DNA of 64,000 nucleotides from Burkholderiales bacterium (GTDB lineage Bacteria; Pseudomonadota; Gammaproteobacteria; Burkholderiales; Burkholderiaceae_B), in contig JAJTDO010000001.1 of NCBI GenBank assembly GCA_021300475.1, positions 1 to 64,000 of the forward strand, given 5' to 3'. The stretch's first letter is position 1, and each line of letters opens with the position of its first letter. A model generated the notes under the pieces. The model was given only the letters and a program-made list of their open reading frames with translations. It searched no databases and was not told the DNA's origin. Made by a program: the position numbers and the translations under genes. Shown one piece after another: positions 48,683 to 57,737 of this stretch.

Positions 48683-49681
48683 ATGGATAGCAAAGTTGCC
48701 CCCCTGACCGCCCAAGCGGTGCTTTCACCCGTCGCCGCAGACATGCAGGCCATGAATGAAACCATCCGCGCCAGCCTGCATTCCGAGGTTGCGCTCATCA
48801 ACCAGATTTCAGACTACATCATCCAGGCCGGCGGCAAGCGCTTGCGCCCCGCGCTGGTGTTGCTGGTGGCACGCGCCCTGAAACTGCCCGAAGAAAAAAT
48901 GCCGCTGGCCCACCAACTCGCCTGCGTGGTTGAGTTCATACACACGGCCACCCTGCTGCACGACGATGTCGTGGACGAATCCGACCTGCGCCGCGGCAGA
49001 AAAACCGCCAACGCCATGTTCGGCAATGCCGCCTCGGTGCTGGTGGGCGACTTTTTATATTCGCGCGCTTTCCAGATGATGGTGAACGTGGGCGAAATGC
49101 GCATCATGGAAATACTCGCGGACGCCACCAACACCATCGCAGAAGGCGAGGTGCTGCAATTACTGAACCTGGGGTGCGCAGACGTTTCAGAGTCCAGTTA
49201 CTTCAAAGTCATTGAATACAAAACCGCCAAGTTGTTTGAAGCGGCCGCTCGCCTGGCAGCGGTGCTGGCCGGTGCTGATGCCGAAACAGAACGCGTGCTG
49301 GGCGAATACGGGCGCCTGCTGGGCACTGCGTTTCAACTCATTGATGACGTACTTGACTACGCCGGCGACAGCAACGCCTTGGGTAAAAATGTCGGCGACG
49401 ATCTGCGCGAAGGCAAACCCACACTGCCGCTTATCCACGCACTGAGCAACGCCGAACCCCGCGTGGCGGAAAAAATCCGCGCAGCCATTGAAAACGGTGG
49501 CACCGACGAAGTGGCCATCATTCTGGCGCACATACAAAAAAGCGGTTCCATTCAATACACCGAAAACTACGCCCGCAAAATGGCGGAAAACGCCATTGAA
49601 ATTGCCGGCATTTTGCCACCCTCTCCTTTCAGAACCAGTTTGATAGATCTGTGCCACTTGGCGGTTCACCGCAGTCACTGA
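48683..49681 (+). CDS. ispB: Octaprenyl diphosphate synthase
   Basis: Makes the polyprenyl side chain of ubiquinone by adding isopentenyl diphosphates. It has 332 residues with both aspartate-rich motifs: [11 protein letters not shown] near residue 95 and [11 protein letters not shown] near 220. GGKRLRPAL near 50 is the usual early block. It is divergent from rplU, as in many Burkholderiales. Product chain length is assumed from the order. Confidence 0.93.
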   Translation: MDSKVAPLTAQAVLSPVAADMQAMNETIRASLHSEVALINQISDYIIQAGGKRLRPALVLLVARALKLPEEKMPLAHQLACVVEFIHTATLLHDDVVDESDLRRGRKTANAMFGNAASVLVGDFLYSRAFQMMVNVGEMRIMEILADATNTIAEGEVLQLLNLGCADVSESSYFKVIEYKTAKLFEAAARLAAVLAGADAETERVLGEYGRLLGTAFQLIDDVLDYAGDSNALGKNVGDDLREGKPTLPLIHALSNAEPRVAEKIRAAIENGGTDEVAIILAHIQKSGSIQYTENYARKMAENAIEIAGILPPSPFRTSLIDLCHLAVHRSH

Positions 49682-49860
49682 AGCATCACCTGTCACTGAC
49701 TTGTTCCTTGCAATGCCTGTAAGTTTGCCAGCGAACAGTTGGGCTTTTATAAAGCCATCAGAATTGGTGCTTAAAACAGATTCTCATTGCGAGCTACCCC
49801 CGAATGGCGGTATCTTTTCACAGCACAATTCAACAAAAATTCCTTTAGGAGATTAAAAAA

Positions 49861-50373
49861 ATGAAAAAAATCGTTCTGGGTTTGGCTATTTCTCTGGCAG
49901 CAGGTGCATGTTCCATGATGCAGCCCCCACCCCCTCCGCTCAATGATGGCGAACTGGCACTGCCGGCAGACTACAAAACCTGGCCGAAATTCCTCTCCAA
50001 CATTCAAAAAGCCGAAGCAAAGCAAATTCGCGAAATTTACGTGAACCCCAAGGGTCACAGCCAATCCACACGTGAAGCTGGCTTCCCCTACGGCACCCAG
50101 TTTGTAATGGAAATTTACAGCGCAACGCCGAATGCCGATGGCACACTGAACCGCGGTAACCTTGCGAAAGTGTTTGTCATGGGCAAGGACAAAGGCTGGG
50201 GGGCAAATGCGCCTGAAAGCCTGAAAAACGGCGAATGGATTTACTCAGCCTACCTGCCTGACGGCAAGGCCTCCAGCGACAGCCCAGTGGCTTGCCGCGG
50301 CTGCCACCTGCCGTTGGCACCCAAAGACTTTGTTGCCCGCTACGATGAATACTTCGACAAACGCGCCAAGTAA
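49861..50373 (+). CDS. Cytochrome P460-like c-type haem lipoprotein
   Basis: A 170-residue protein. The signal peptide ends in lipobox AAGAC with Cys17 the lipidation site, followed by a proline run. The remainder resembles the cytochrome P460 family (LPADYKTWPKF, FPYGTQFVMEIYSA, KDKGWG), and the single haem motif C-x2-C-H (Cys145, Cys148, His149) is near the C-terminus. P460 proteins oxidise hydroxylamine or bind NO, but family members without the lysine cross-link act as cytochrome c'-beta; I cannot assign which. AGGAG lies 8 bases ahead of the ATG. Confidence 0.82.
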   Translation: MKKIVLGLAISLAAGACSMMQPPPPPLNDGELALPADYKTWPKFLSNIQKAEAKQIREIYVNPKGHSQSTREAGFPYGTQFVMEIYSATPNADGTLNRGNLAKVFVMGKDKGWGANAPESLKNGEWIYSAYLPDGKASSDSPVACRGCHLPLAPKDFVARYDEYFDKRAK

Positions 50374-50467
50374 TGACTGCTGAAGCGGCACTGTCTGACC
50401 GCTGAAAAGTCGCCCTCACGCCAAGGCTGTGGGGGCACTTCTAAACCCCCATTTCGACTCCCACAAC

Positions 50468-51286
50468 ATGAACGCACCAGAAAAAGCACCGCGCACAAGC
50501 AAGGCGACGGGTGAAAAAGACACGCCCCAAATGAAAACCATTGTGGTGGACGGCAAGGAACGCTATTTCGAACCGGCCCCCGCCATTAAAACGGAAGAGT
50601 TTCGAAAGGTAGTGATCAGCCGCCGCTCGGTTCGCAAGTTCACGGACAAACCGATTCCAGAAGATGTGCTCAACGACTGCATCGACATGGCCTTGCTGGC
50701 GCCCAACTCTTCCGGCCTTCAGCCTTGGGATTTTTATGTGGTTAAAAGTGAAGCCAAAAAAAAGAAGCTGGTGAAAATCTGTTTCAGCCAAATGGCTGCG
50801 CAAACCGCTGCTGAACTGATTGTGGTGGTGGCCCGCACCGATCGTATCGCAGAATTTTCCAAACGCATGCTCGACGAATGGCCCACACCGGACATTCCCA
50901 CCATCGTCAAGCGCTACTACAAGCTCATTCCAATCCACTACGCTTCAGGCCCGCTCAACACCTTTGCGCTGGCCAAGAAAGCGGCATTTGCAGTGGGCGG
51001 TTTGCTTTACCCTGTGCCCAGGGGCCCGTTCACAGAGTCCGAACTGCGCCTGTGGGCTGCAAAAAGTACGGCGCTGGCTTGCGAGAACTTGATGCTGGCC
51101 TTCCGGGCCCACGGTTTTGACACCTGCGCCATGGAGGGTTTTGATGAAAGCCGGGTCAATAAACTGTTGAACCTGACCAGCGAAGCATTTCCAGTGATGA
51201 TTATTGCAGCCGGTGAGCGTGCCCCTGACGGTGTGTTTCATCCGCAGGTGCGCTTCGATCGCAAACTGTTTGTCCACGAAGTGTGA
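50468..51286 (+). CDS. Nitroreductase family protein
   Basis: An FMN-dependent oxidoreductase of 272 residues from ATG 50468 (MNAPEKAPRTSK). FMN-site segments are RRSVRKFTDKPIPEDVL near residue 55, APNSSGLQPWDFYVV, and the C-terminal AFRAHGFDTCAMEGFD. It carries an N-terminal extension of about 45 residues relative to the shortest members. The substrate is unknown. A GTG at 50429 is an alternative start. The next gene starts within its stop codon. Confidence 0.85.
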   Translation: MNAPEKAPRTSKATGEKDTPQMKTIVVDGKERYFEPAPAIKTEEFRKVVISRRSVRKFTDKPIPEDVLNDCIDMALLAPNSSGLQPWDFYVVKSEAKKKKLVKICFSQMAAQTAAELIVVVARTDRIAEFSKRMLDEWPTPDIPTIVKRYYKLIPIHYASGPLNTFALAKKAAFAVGGLLYPVPRGPFTESELRLWAAKSTALACENLMLAFRAHGFDTCAMEGFDESRVNKLLNLTSEAFPVMIIAAGERAPDGVFHPQVRFDRKLFVHEV

Positions 51287-52101
51287 ACCCGGTGAACCGC
51301 TCCCACCCAGGCGCTCAAGCCCTCAGCTTGCGCGCCATTGCAAAATGTACAGAAGAAACGCTGCACATTGCGCAAAGTGGGTTTCGCATCCACGCCAAAA
51401 TACATTGGCCTGAAAAGCGCGAGTACTGCCCCGCCATTGTCATGGACTGCGGATTTTCAGGTACCCAGCATGCGGTCAACAGAACCTACGCGCAACATTA
51501 TGTTGATGCGGGTTTTGCAGTGCTGCAATTCGATCATCTTTACTTTGGCAACAGCGGAGGGGCACCCAGACAACAGTTCGATCTCAAGTTGCAGATCCGG
51601 ACGCTGGGCACTGTACACACGTACTTGCGAAAGATGGTGGGAGTCGACGGCAACCGTGTAGGCATCTGGGGCGCATGCTTGGGGGCGCACCGGGCACTGC
51701 GTCTGGCCTCGCTGCACAAAGACATCAAAGCCACTGTGGCACTTGCGCCCACGCCCGTGGGAAAGCATTGCGCCAACCCCAGACAAGTGGTGTCACTGCT
51801 AAAACAGGAAGGCTTTGAAACACCGACACTGTCAAACTTGAACAGCAGCCCGCAGTTTCTGACTGCCTGGACCAGCCTGCTCAGGTTTTCCCCGGCCAAT
51901 ACACTGGAAAAAATTCAAGGTGGCGTTATGGCGTGGACAACCCCGCAACACCCCACAGTGCCCGTGAAAAAGCTGAACCAATCGGCGCCAAAATTCTTTG
52001 AGTACCACGCCTTGAACTGCTCGCCAGAGGAAATTGCGAACGAAAAATACCTCTACGAAATTACACGGGAAACCACCGCGTTTTTTCGGCAGTACCTCTG
52101 A
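51283..52101 (+). CDS. Alpha/beta hydrolase with a cysteine nucleophile
   Basis: A 272-residue alpha/beta hydrolase. The nucleophile elbow is GIWGACLGAH, with Cys where most members have Ser, as in dienelactone hydrolase. The oxyanion region is around VMDCGFSGTQHAVN, and LQFDHLYFGNSGG is the usual strand-4 block. The GTG start overlaps the nitroreductase stop as GTGA, so the two are translationally coupled. The substrate is unknown; hydrolysis of an ester or lactone is the broad guess. Confidence 0.78.
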   Translation: MNPVNRSHPGAQALSLRAIAKCTEETLHIAQSGFRIHAKIHWPEKREYCPAIVMDCGFSGTQHAVNRTYAQHYVDAGFAVLQFDHLYFGNSGGAPRQQFDLKLQIRTLGTVHTYLRKMVGVDGNRVGIWGACLGAHRALRLASLHKDIKATVALAPTPVGKHCANPRQVVSLLKQEGFETPTLSNLNSSPQFLTAWTSLLRFSPANTLEKIQGGVMAWTTPQHPTVPVKKLNQSAPKFFEYHALNCSPEEIANEKYLYEITRETTAFFRQYL

Positions 52102-52118
52102 CACGTACAAGCAAAAAA

Positions 52119-52627
52119 TTACACCCGGCCATTCACAGGCAAACACGCACCGGTAATGTCTGCTGAGGCTGCCGACAAGAAGAACGCAATCACCCGGCAG
52201 ACGCTTTCATTGCTGCGCCAGCGCCCACGTTAATAATACGCCCGCGCTTGCGCTCCAACAAAAACGGCAACACCGCCTGACTTGCATTGACTGCGGTTTT
52301 CAAATTGGTTTCATACATGGCGTCCCAGGTGTCTACCTTGCCACCATCAACGGTTTCAAATGCAAACCCACCCGCCAGATTCACCAAGGCGTAGGCACCA
52401 CCCAAATCACCCAACGCTTCATTGAAGGCGGCGGCAGTGTCCTGTGCATTTCGCAAATCAATGCCACGCACGCAACGCTGCGACTCCAGTGATGCAGGCC
52501 AGTCGGCAGGCACCTCAGGCTGACTGTCCACCATCAAAACACCATAACCGGCCAACTCCAGCCGCGTACACAAAGCACGCCCCACCACGCCAAATGCACC
52601 CGTCACCACCACCAGATCAGACATCAC
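52119..52627 (-). pseudogene. SDR dehydrogenase remnant with internal deletion
   Basis: The N-terminal 145 codons (52627 to 52190) are a good SDR: TGAFGVVGRAL, LVNLAGGFAF and GRIINVGAGAAMKASAG. The frame then stops. Translating another frame from about 52190 down to a TAA at 52119-52121 gives IAFFLSAASADITGACLPVNGRV, the usual C-terminal end of this subfamily. About 70 residues between them, including the Y-x3-K active site, are missing, so a deletion with frameshift is the simplest reading. The product should be inactive. Confidence 0.8.
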
Positions 52628-52680
52628 TCACCCATTGAATAAAATTATGCTTGGGCGAAGGTTAGCAGAGGTTTTTGCAC

Positions 52681-53235
52681 TCACCAAGGCAGGCGGGTCT
52701 TGCGCCAGAGCACAGGCGTTTCACGCACATCAAAATGAACATGCCGCTCATACACGCCCACCCCGCCAAAACCTGCCCGTACCAGTGCTGTAGCCAGTTG
52801 TTCGACCTGACTTCCCACGGGCTCTACATCCATTGCAAAAAAACGTCCTTGCTCATCAGGCAGGTGCCTTGAATTTCTCGCGGCGCCCTCAATGCCCTGA
52901 TTCGTCTGCCTTGTCCGCAAACCAGAGGTGACACGAAAGGCCGTATAAGCCACGGACTGAGCCATCACTGCCTGAGACCAGGCCGCAAGACGCAACAGGT
53001 CGGGGTCGGGAAACCCCTGCTGACCTGAACGAATATCACGCAACAAATACGCCGCCATCCGGTAACCCTCAAAACTGTCGAGATCAATCTGGAAGCGTTC
53101 ATTGCCGCGTTGCAAGTCCAGCAAAGCAGGCATCTGTTTGGCCTCGTTGCCCAAACTCAAGGAAGGTAAAACCAGACATGCCGCCGGCAGGAAAGACATA
53201 AAATGCCGGCGCTGCACACAAACATCAGCAGGCAT
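52681..53235 (-). CDS. M15-type peptidase coupled to the pilus operon
   Basis: A 184-residue exported peptidase of the M15A/M15_3 (D-Ala-D-Ala carboxypeptidase-like) type. Candidate zinc ligands are His in NSRHLPDE, Asp in FFAMDVEP and His in RHVHFDVR, with TSGLRTRQTN the usual preceding motif. I start at ATG 53235, which overlaps the upstream prepilin stop by 11 bases. The N-terminus (VQRRHFMSFLPAACLVLP) has a twin-arginine-like pair before a hydrophobic segment. The coupling suggests it opens peptidoglycan for the pilus, the job done by the PilT lytic transglycosylase in R64. Confidence 0.75.
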   Translation of the reverse strand: MPADVCVQRRHFMSFLPAACLVLPSLSLGNEAKQMPALLDLQRGNERFQIDLDSFEGYRMAAYLLRDIRSGQQGFPDPDLLRLAAWSQAVMAQSVAYTAFRVTSGLRTRQTNQGIEGAARNSRHLPDEQGRFFAMDVEPVGSQVEQLATALVRAGFGGVGVYERHVHFDVRETPVLWRKTRLPW

Positions 53236-54184
53236 AAATTTTAAAGCTCGGAAAAAGCGCCTTGGTAGCGGAATCCACATTGCATGTCACGCCTATGGCC
53301 CCCGAGGTATTGCCAGCAGTTACCCCGGACGACAGGGAAGAAGTGGTTCGCGTCGTATCGCCAAACGCAAACGTGTTGGAACAGTTGCCAGTGAAGCCAT
53401 TGGCAGCAGTCACCGTACGCGTCACATTGTTGGAATCAACCGCCACGTAGGTTTTATTTTTTCCTTGGGTACTGATGGTAATCAAGCCACCGGGGCAGTA
53501 ATCGACGCCTGCAACAGGATCGCCTTTTGAGGTAATCTGGGAAACACCAAACACACCGGCCACCACACCAACAGGCCTACCTGTCAGGTCATTGGGGATA
53601 TAGGCTGCGGAGTTTTGCACACGAAGATTACCGGCAGTCAGGGCAAACGCAGCCTTGCCGTCCAATGCAGTGAGCATGCCCATTAAAAAATCTGCATCGT
53701 CAATAATGGACGTCATTCGCACATAACCGGTGATGGAACAAACGCTGCTTAAACAACCTGAAGGCACCGGCGCCAGCGCCGGACAGGTCGTATAAGTAGG
53801 GGACGCTTTTAAAATAGTTGCTGTGGCGTCATAACCGCAAATTGAAAACCCCGTACCTTTTAACAAAGCGGTTTGTGAAAACCCGCTGGGCAACAGCGAA
53901 AGCTGTTTCAACAAGGCCACCGTGGGTGACCTGGCTTCGGTTGCAGTTGCGTAACTGACACCATTGATTGTAATTCCAGCATTATTCGCAATATTGTCTC
54001 GATACGCCTCTAGATAACTTTGCATGGCGACACGCAATTGATTCAATTGCGCACCCTGTATTTTTGCGGCCTCTTTTTTTGACTCACTCACGAGGTTCTT
54101 TATTACAAACAAACCCACTATTGATGAGATCAGCAGTGCCAATGCAACTTCAATCAGGGTTAAACCAAACTGATATTTCTTCAT
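53225..54184 (-). CDS. PilV-like type IVb prepilin, cysteine-rich
   Basis: A 319-residue prepilin. A 7-residue leader (MKKYQFG) precedes LTLIEVALALLISSIVGLFV, with Glu5 of the mature chain conserved. The long C-terminal region contains eight cysteines, including the final residue (IYAC), suggesting disulfide-bonded subdomains as in minor tip pilins. Its position after the major pilin gene and its size match PilV of R64-type thin pili. No shufflon-type inverted repeats are seen at its 3' end. Confidence 0.8.
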   Translation of the reverse strand: MKKYQFGLTLIEVALALLISSIVGLFVIKNLVSESKKEAAKIQGAQLNQLRVAMQSYLEAYRDNIANNAGITINGVSYATATEARSPTVALLKQLSLLPSGFSQTALLKGTGFSICGYDATATILKASPTYTTCPALAPVPSGCLSSVCSITGYVRMTSIIDDADFLMGMLTALDGKAAFALTAGNLRVQNSAAYIPNDLTGRPVGVVAGVFGVSQITSKGDPVAGVDYCPGGLITISTQGKNKTYVAVDSNNVTRTVTAANGFTGNCSNTFAFGDTTRTTSSLSSGVTAGNTSGAIGVTCNVDSATKALFPSFKIYAC

Positions 54185-54216
54185 AAAGAACCTCGTGTGT
54201 AAAAAAATTAACTCAA

Positions 54217-54780
54217 TTAAGACTTAGGTACCGTGAACACAAGGCTGGAACTGGCAACCTTTGCGCACTCTGTTGAAGCACTTGCCACAGTCAGAACACC
54301 GGCTGTCATCACTGCAACGGTATTCACAGAAATATCGCGCGCACCCTTGCCTGCAGCAATCACCAGATCCACGCATTGCTCTTTAGGCACTGCAGGGTAA
54401 GTAATCACAGCATTGTCACCAGCGGCTGCATCAGCCGCGATGGTAATAACACCACCGTAGGAGTTCTTGGCAGTGGTCACACCCGCTACGGTAGAAACCA
54501 ATTCCTTGGGAACCACCAAACTGTTGATGGCCAAAGTGGTGCCAGTTGCAGGTGTTGTTGTGAACTCTGCATAACCGCCACTGGAACCAAACTTGGCTTT
54601 CAGTTCAGCCATCATGTTGGTCACGACAGTTGAATTTTCCTGCGCTTGCTGACGACGTGCATTCTGGGAAAATGCAATGTAGGCAGCAGCGGCCACGATG
54701 GCGGCAATAATCAGACCGATGGACACTTCAATCAAGGTGATACCGCGCTGATTTGTATTTTTGAATTTCAAAGATTTCAT
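54217..54780 (-). CDS. pilS: Type IVb major prepilin (PilS-like)
   Basis: A 187-residue prepilin from ATG 54780 (MKSLKFKNTNQRG). Cleavage is expected after the glycine at 13, giving a mature ITLIEVSIGLIIAAIVAAAA helix with Glu5. The remaining globular domain is rich in Ala, Thr and Val and has two cysteines (QCVDL and TECAKV) for a C-terminal disulfide loop. It follows pilR and is likely the main fibre subunit. A processing peptidase (PilU) gene is not in the locus, so one must act from elsewhere. Confidence 0.85.
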   Translation of the reverse strand: MKSLKFKNTNQRGITLIEVSIGLIIAAIVAAAAYIAFSQNARRQQAQENSTVVTNMMAELKAKFGSSGGYAEFTTTPATGTTLAINSLVVPKELVSTVAGVTTAKNSYGGVITIAADAAAGDNAVITYPAVPKEQCVDLVIAAGKGARDISVNTVAVMTAGVLTVASASTECAKVASSSLVFTVPKS

Positions 54781-54852
54781 TAAAAAAACTCCAAAGTTGT
54801 ACTGCACAAGGTTAAAAAAAGAACAAAAAAAAGGAAAAACACATGACGATCA

Positions 54853-56010
54853 CTATTGCAAACTTCGCAGTAGCTTCTTGTTGGGGTCCAGCTCTGATGT
54901 CATGCTTTGCGTAATGGACAACTGCCCCACATACAAAAACAACACCAACGCACCCGCAGCTGTTAGCAAGACCGCGTTCACGCCTTTCGCGGTCTTGGCA
55001 ATCTGATTTCTGATTTCAACGTTTTCTTTGGTTCCAAGTTCAATCAACACCTTGTCGAATTGCGTATTGGAACGAATGGTGGTGGCCACCTTGGCCAGCA
55101 AACTCGGGCTCATCAGCCCCTTGGCCAATGCCGGCACATAATCAGTGGGTGATACTTGCAAATGCGCACGCACTTTTCGCAAGTGGGCACTCATCCAGGG
55201 AGATGCATTTCTGGCGAGCTGATCAATGGCTTCTGTCAGTGTCATGCCACTGCGCAACAGCACCGACAAGGAAGTCAGCATCAAAGACACCTGAAAATCG
55301 CGATAAATGGAAAGCGGTAACAAGAACGGCAACACTGGCATCAACAGCAAGCCCAAGGCAGGTCGAACTTGCTCAAGTCGAGCACGGGCGGAACCGGTCC
55401 AGCGCGGCAAGCTGAAAGAAAAAAGTGTGACGCACACAACAATGCCCAGCAGTATCGATCCGCCGTGATTGCTGACCGTTTCAGCAAAAGTACGAACCGC
55501 TTGGTTATAAGGCGTCCACACTTCAGGAGGCGCAATTTTTACAATCACAGGAATACTTTCTGTCGCCATCACATAACTGAAACCAGCAACACCCGGCAAA
55601 AGAATGGTGGGCGGAATCACCGCCTTCCAAAGCATGGTTCGAGCCTCTTGCTGTTCTCGCAGCGCTGTGGCCAGGGCCCTCAGCGTAGCCGGCTTGTCTT
55701 TTGACGCGTCTACGGCGCTCAACATCATCTGGTCTTCCTGCGGCATGACCGCACCTAAAATCTGACTGATGCGATAGTCGTCACCCGCGCTGATTTTTTT
55801 CACCATCAAACTCAAAGCGCGTGCCCTGCTGCTGTTGGCAGTTCTCCGGTTCCGACTGATCTTCAACTCTTCCACCAGAAAGGTTTTCAACTGTTCCTTG
55901 TTCTCAATTGCTTTGGACAACTGCTCATAGAAGTCACCGCGCTCAGACCTGAAGTCAGACAACTCAATCGACAAAAAAATACGTTTCAAACCATGGGTCA
56001 GATTCATCAT
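54853..56010 (-). CDS. pilR: Type IVb pilus inner-membrane platform protein (PilR/GspF family)
   Basis: A 385-residue GspF-family protein with three membrane helices (about 140-160, 180-205 and near the C-terminus LLTAAGALVLFLYVGQL). It forms the platform on which the ATPase drives pilin polymerisation. It lies 11 bases after the ATPase gene, as in R64 pilQ-pilR. Confidence 0.85.
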   Translation of the reverse strand: MMNLTHGLKRIFLSIELSDFRSERGDFYEQLSKAIENKEQLKTFLVEELKISRNRRTANSSRARALSLMVKKISAGDDYRISQILGAVMPQEDQMMLSAVDASKDKPATLRALATALREQQEARTMLWKAVIPPTILLPGVAGFSYVMATESIPVIVKIAPPEVWTPYNQAVRTFAETVSNHGGSILLGIVVCVTLFSFSLPRWTGSARARLEQVRPALGLLLMPVLPFLLPLSIYRDFQVSLMLTSLSVLLRSGMTLTEAIDQLARNASPWMSAHLRKVRAHLQVSPTDYVPALAKGLMSPSLLAKVATTIRSNTQFDKVLIELGTKENVEIRNQIAKTAKGVNAVLLTAAGALVLFLYVGQLSITQSMTSELDPNKKLLRSLQ

Positions 56011-56021
56011 TTAAGTTCTCC

Positions 56022-57737
56022 TTACAGCCATTCAAAGCGGTTGAAACTATCAAAACGTTCACACTGCCTGGGGTCTACAAGACCGGTGATCGCTTTGTAC
56101 AAAGTGTGTTCAAAGACGGTTTTTCCTGTCATGTCCGGCGACTCCAGTTTCTTGTCAGACATGGAGCGGTAATACACCACGGCTTCATAGTCTTTTGCGT
56201 CGCGGATCAAGCTCAGCCATTTTCTGTCCGGCATCAACATTTCTCCGACCACAGACAAACCTCGCGTGCCACGAAATTTGCAATGCTCACAACCCTGGGA
56301 ACTTCGAAAGAAAAACAAATTGGCCGGCAATTTAAAACGCGACTTCAAAACAGACAGCACTGTTTTTATATGCTTTGAATCACTTAACTGGTTGGGGTAG
56401 GCATCGCCCCTGATGCGGCAATGCGGACACAACTTCGGCACCAGCGCCTGGTAGGCCAACAGCGAAAGCATGTTCGGGTTGGTGAGCACATCACGGCTCA
56501 TGCCAATTTCACTGTTCGTCAAACGCGGCACAATGCCGGAAATCAAATGGGCATGTACCGTTGCGCAAGCCATGTGACCTGTCTCAACAATCTGCTGACC
56601 TGCCAACGCGGTTGCAGTGTCACGGATTTCACCCATCAGTACGCAGCCAGGGTCCGCCCGCATTAACGCAGCCACTACCTCTGCGTACTTGGCAGACGAT
56701 CCAGCCCGGTCAATCAAGTCCCGTTGAATGGGTATCTGATGCACGCCTCGCAGCGGATACTCAACCGGGTCTTCGATGGAATAAAAAGCCTCATGACCTG
56801 TGTCCGGATGCGTCTCGATAAACGTTTTTAATGTGGTGGTTTTTCCAGAACCGGTAACCCCCGCAAAAATTACAAAACCAGAGGGTGTGTGCGAGGCCAT
56901 GTCCAGCAATTCAATTTGCGACTCTGCATAACCCAGTTGCTGATAACTCAAGGTGGGCATGTCAATGTCCACATTGAGCAATCGGCAAACCGCCTTTACA
57001 CCTGCGGCCCCTCTGACCGATTGATACCGCAGCGCCACCCGTTTGTTGCCGACTTCTCTGGCTTCAATCATGCAATAGAGATTTTCGGCAGCAGAGAATT
57101 GCGAATTGCTGTTGGAACCTTTGCCCGCTGCATTGTTGTAAGCCCACGCCAATGCACGCTCTGCCTGAATAGGCGTGTAAATGCCTGCGCTACCATCGCG
57201 CAGCAACTCCAAGGCACCATCCACACGCAAACGGACTTCAGCGATGTTGTTGATGACCTGCACATGTATGTCTGTGGCGTTTTCCTCGACCGCCAATTGC
57301 ACCCAATCATCAAACAACTCTTTTGCATTGGAGTGCACATCGCCTTCACCATCGGTCAGGCGTGTCTCCCCATTGCGCACAGCGGCAGCGTCCACCACTT
57401 GCTCTATGACAGCGCCCCTGCAAGCCACTTCAGCGTTGTCGAGGTGGTAGCGCTCGGCAATCAGGCGTCCACGAATCATGGCCATGTGGGGCTTTAGCGT
57501 GACGCTGTGCTCAGGGTTGTAACAAATCAATGCACGCTTTGCGCCGGTCTCAATCACCACCAGATGCTTCTCAATTTCTCTGGGTACACGAACCACGGAT
57601 GAACCATCGCTGCCCGTCAGAACTCTCGAAAAGGGTGGAAGGTCACTGAGTTTTTCAAACGCAGGCTTTCCACTCAAAGTTCTCATCAATGCGCTGCCCG
57701 CCAGCAAAGAACTCACTATTTTTTCTCCGCCCATCAT
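56022..57737 (-). CDS. pilQ: Type IVb pilus assembly ATPase (PilQ/GspE family)
   Basis: A 571-residue secretion ATPase. The N2-type region around DIHVQVINNIAEVRLRVDG (about 155-175) precedes Walker A GVTGSGKTTTLK (near 294-304), the Asp box YSIEDPVEYPL, Walker B CVLMGEIRD and the His box. Two C-x2-C pairs (CPHC and CEHC) form the C-terminal zinc site. The ATG overlaps the pilP stop (TGATG). It powers fibre assembly. Confidence 0.9.
   Translation of the reverse strand: MMGGEKIVSSLLAGSALMRTLSGKPAFEKLSDLPPFSRVLTGSDGSSVVRVPREIEKHLVVIETGAKRALICYNPEHSVTLKPHMAMIRGRLIAERYHLDNAEVACRGAVIEQVVDAAAVRNGETRLTDGEGDVHSNAKELFDDWVQLAVEENATDIHVQVINNIAEVRLRVDGALELLRDGSAGIYTPIQAERALAWAYNNAAGKGSNSNSQFSAAENLYCMIEAREVGNKRVALRYQSVRGAAGVKAVCRLLNVDIDMPTLSYQQLGYAESQIELLDMASHTPSGFVIFAGVTGSGKTTTLKTFIETHPDTGHEAFYSIEDPVEYPLRGVHQIPIQRDLIDRAGSSAKYAEVVAALMRADPGCVLMGEIRDTATALAGQQIVETGHMACATVHAHLISGIVPRLTNSEIGMSRDVLTNPNMLSLLAYQALVPKLCPHCRIRGDAYPNQLSDSKHIKTVLSVLKSRFKLPANLFFFRSSQGCEHCKFRGTRGLSVVGEMLMPDRKWLSLIRDAKDYEAVVYYRSMSDKKLESPDMTGKTVFEHTLYKAITGLVDPRQCERFDSFNRFEWL

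Noticed and set aside
49682-49860. A tRNA gene between ispB and the P460 gene as an island attachment site
   Set aside because: No cloverleaf, T-loop GTTCGA or acceptor pairing could be found in this gap.
53225-53460. Shufflon at the 3' end of the PilV-like gene
   Set aside because: No 19-base inverted crossover sites, no alternative C-terminal segments and no recombinase are present.
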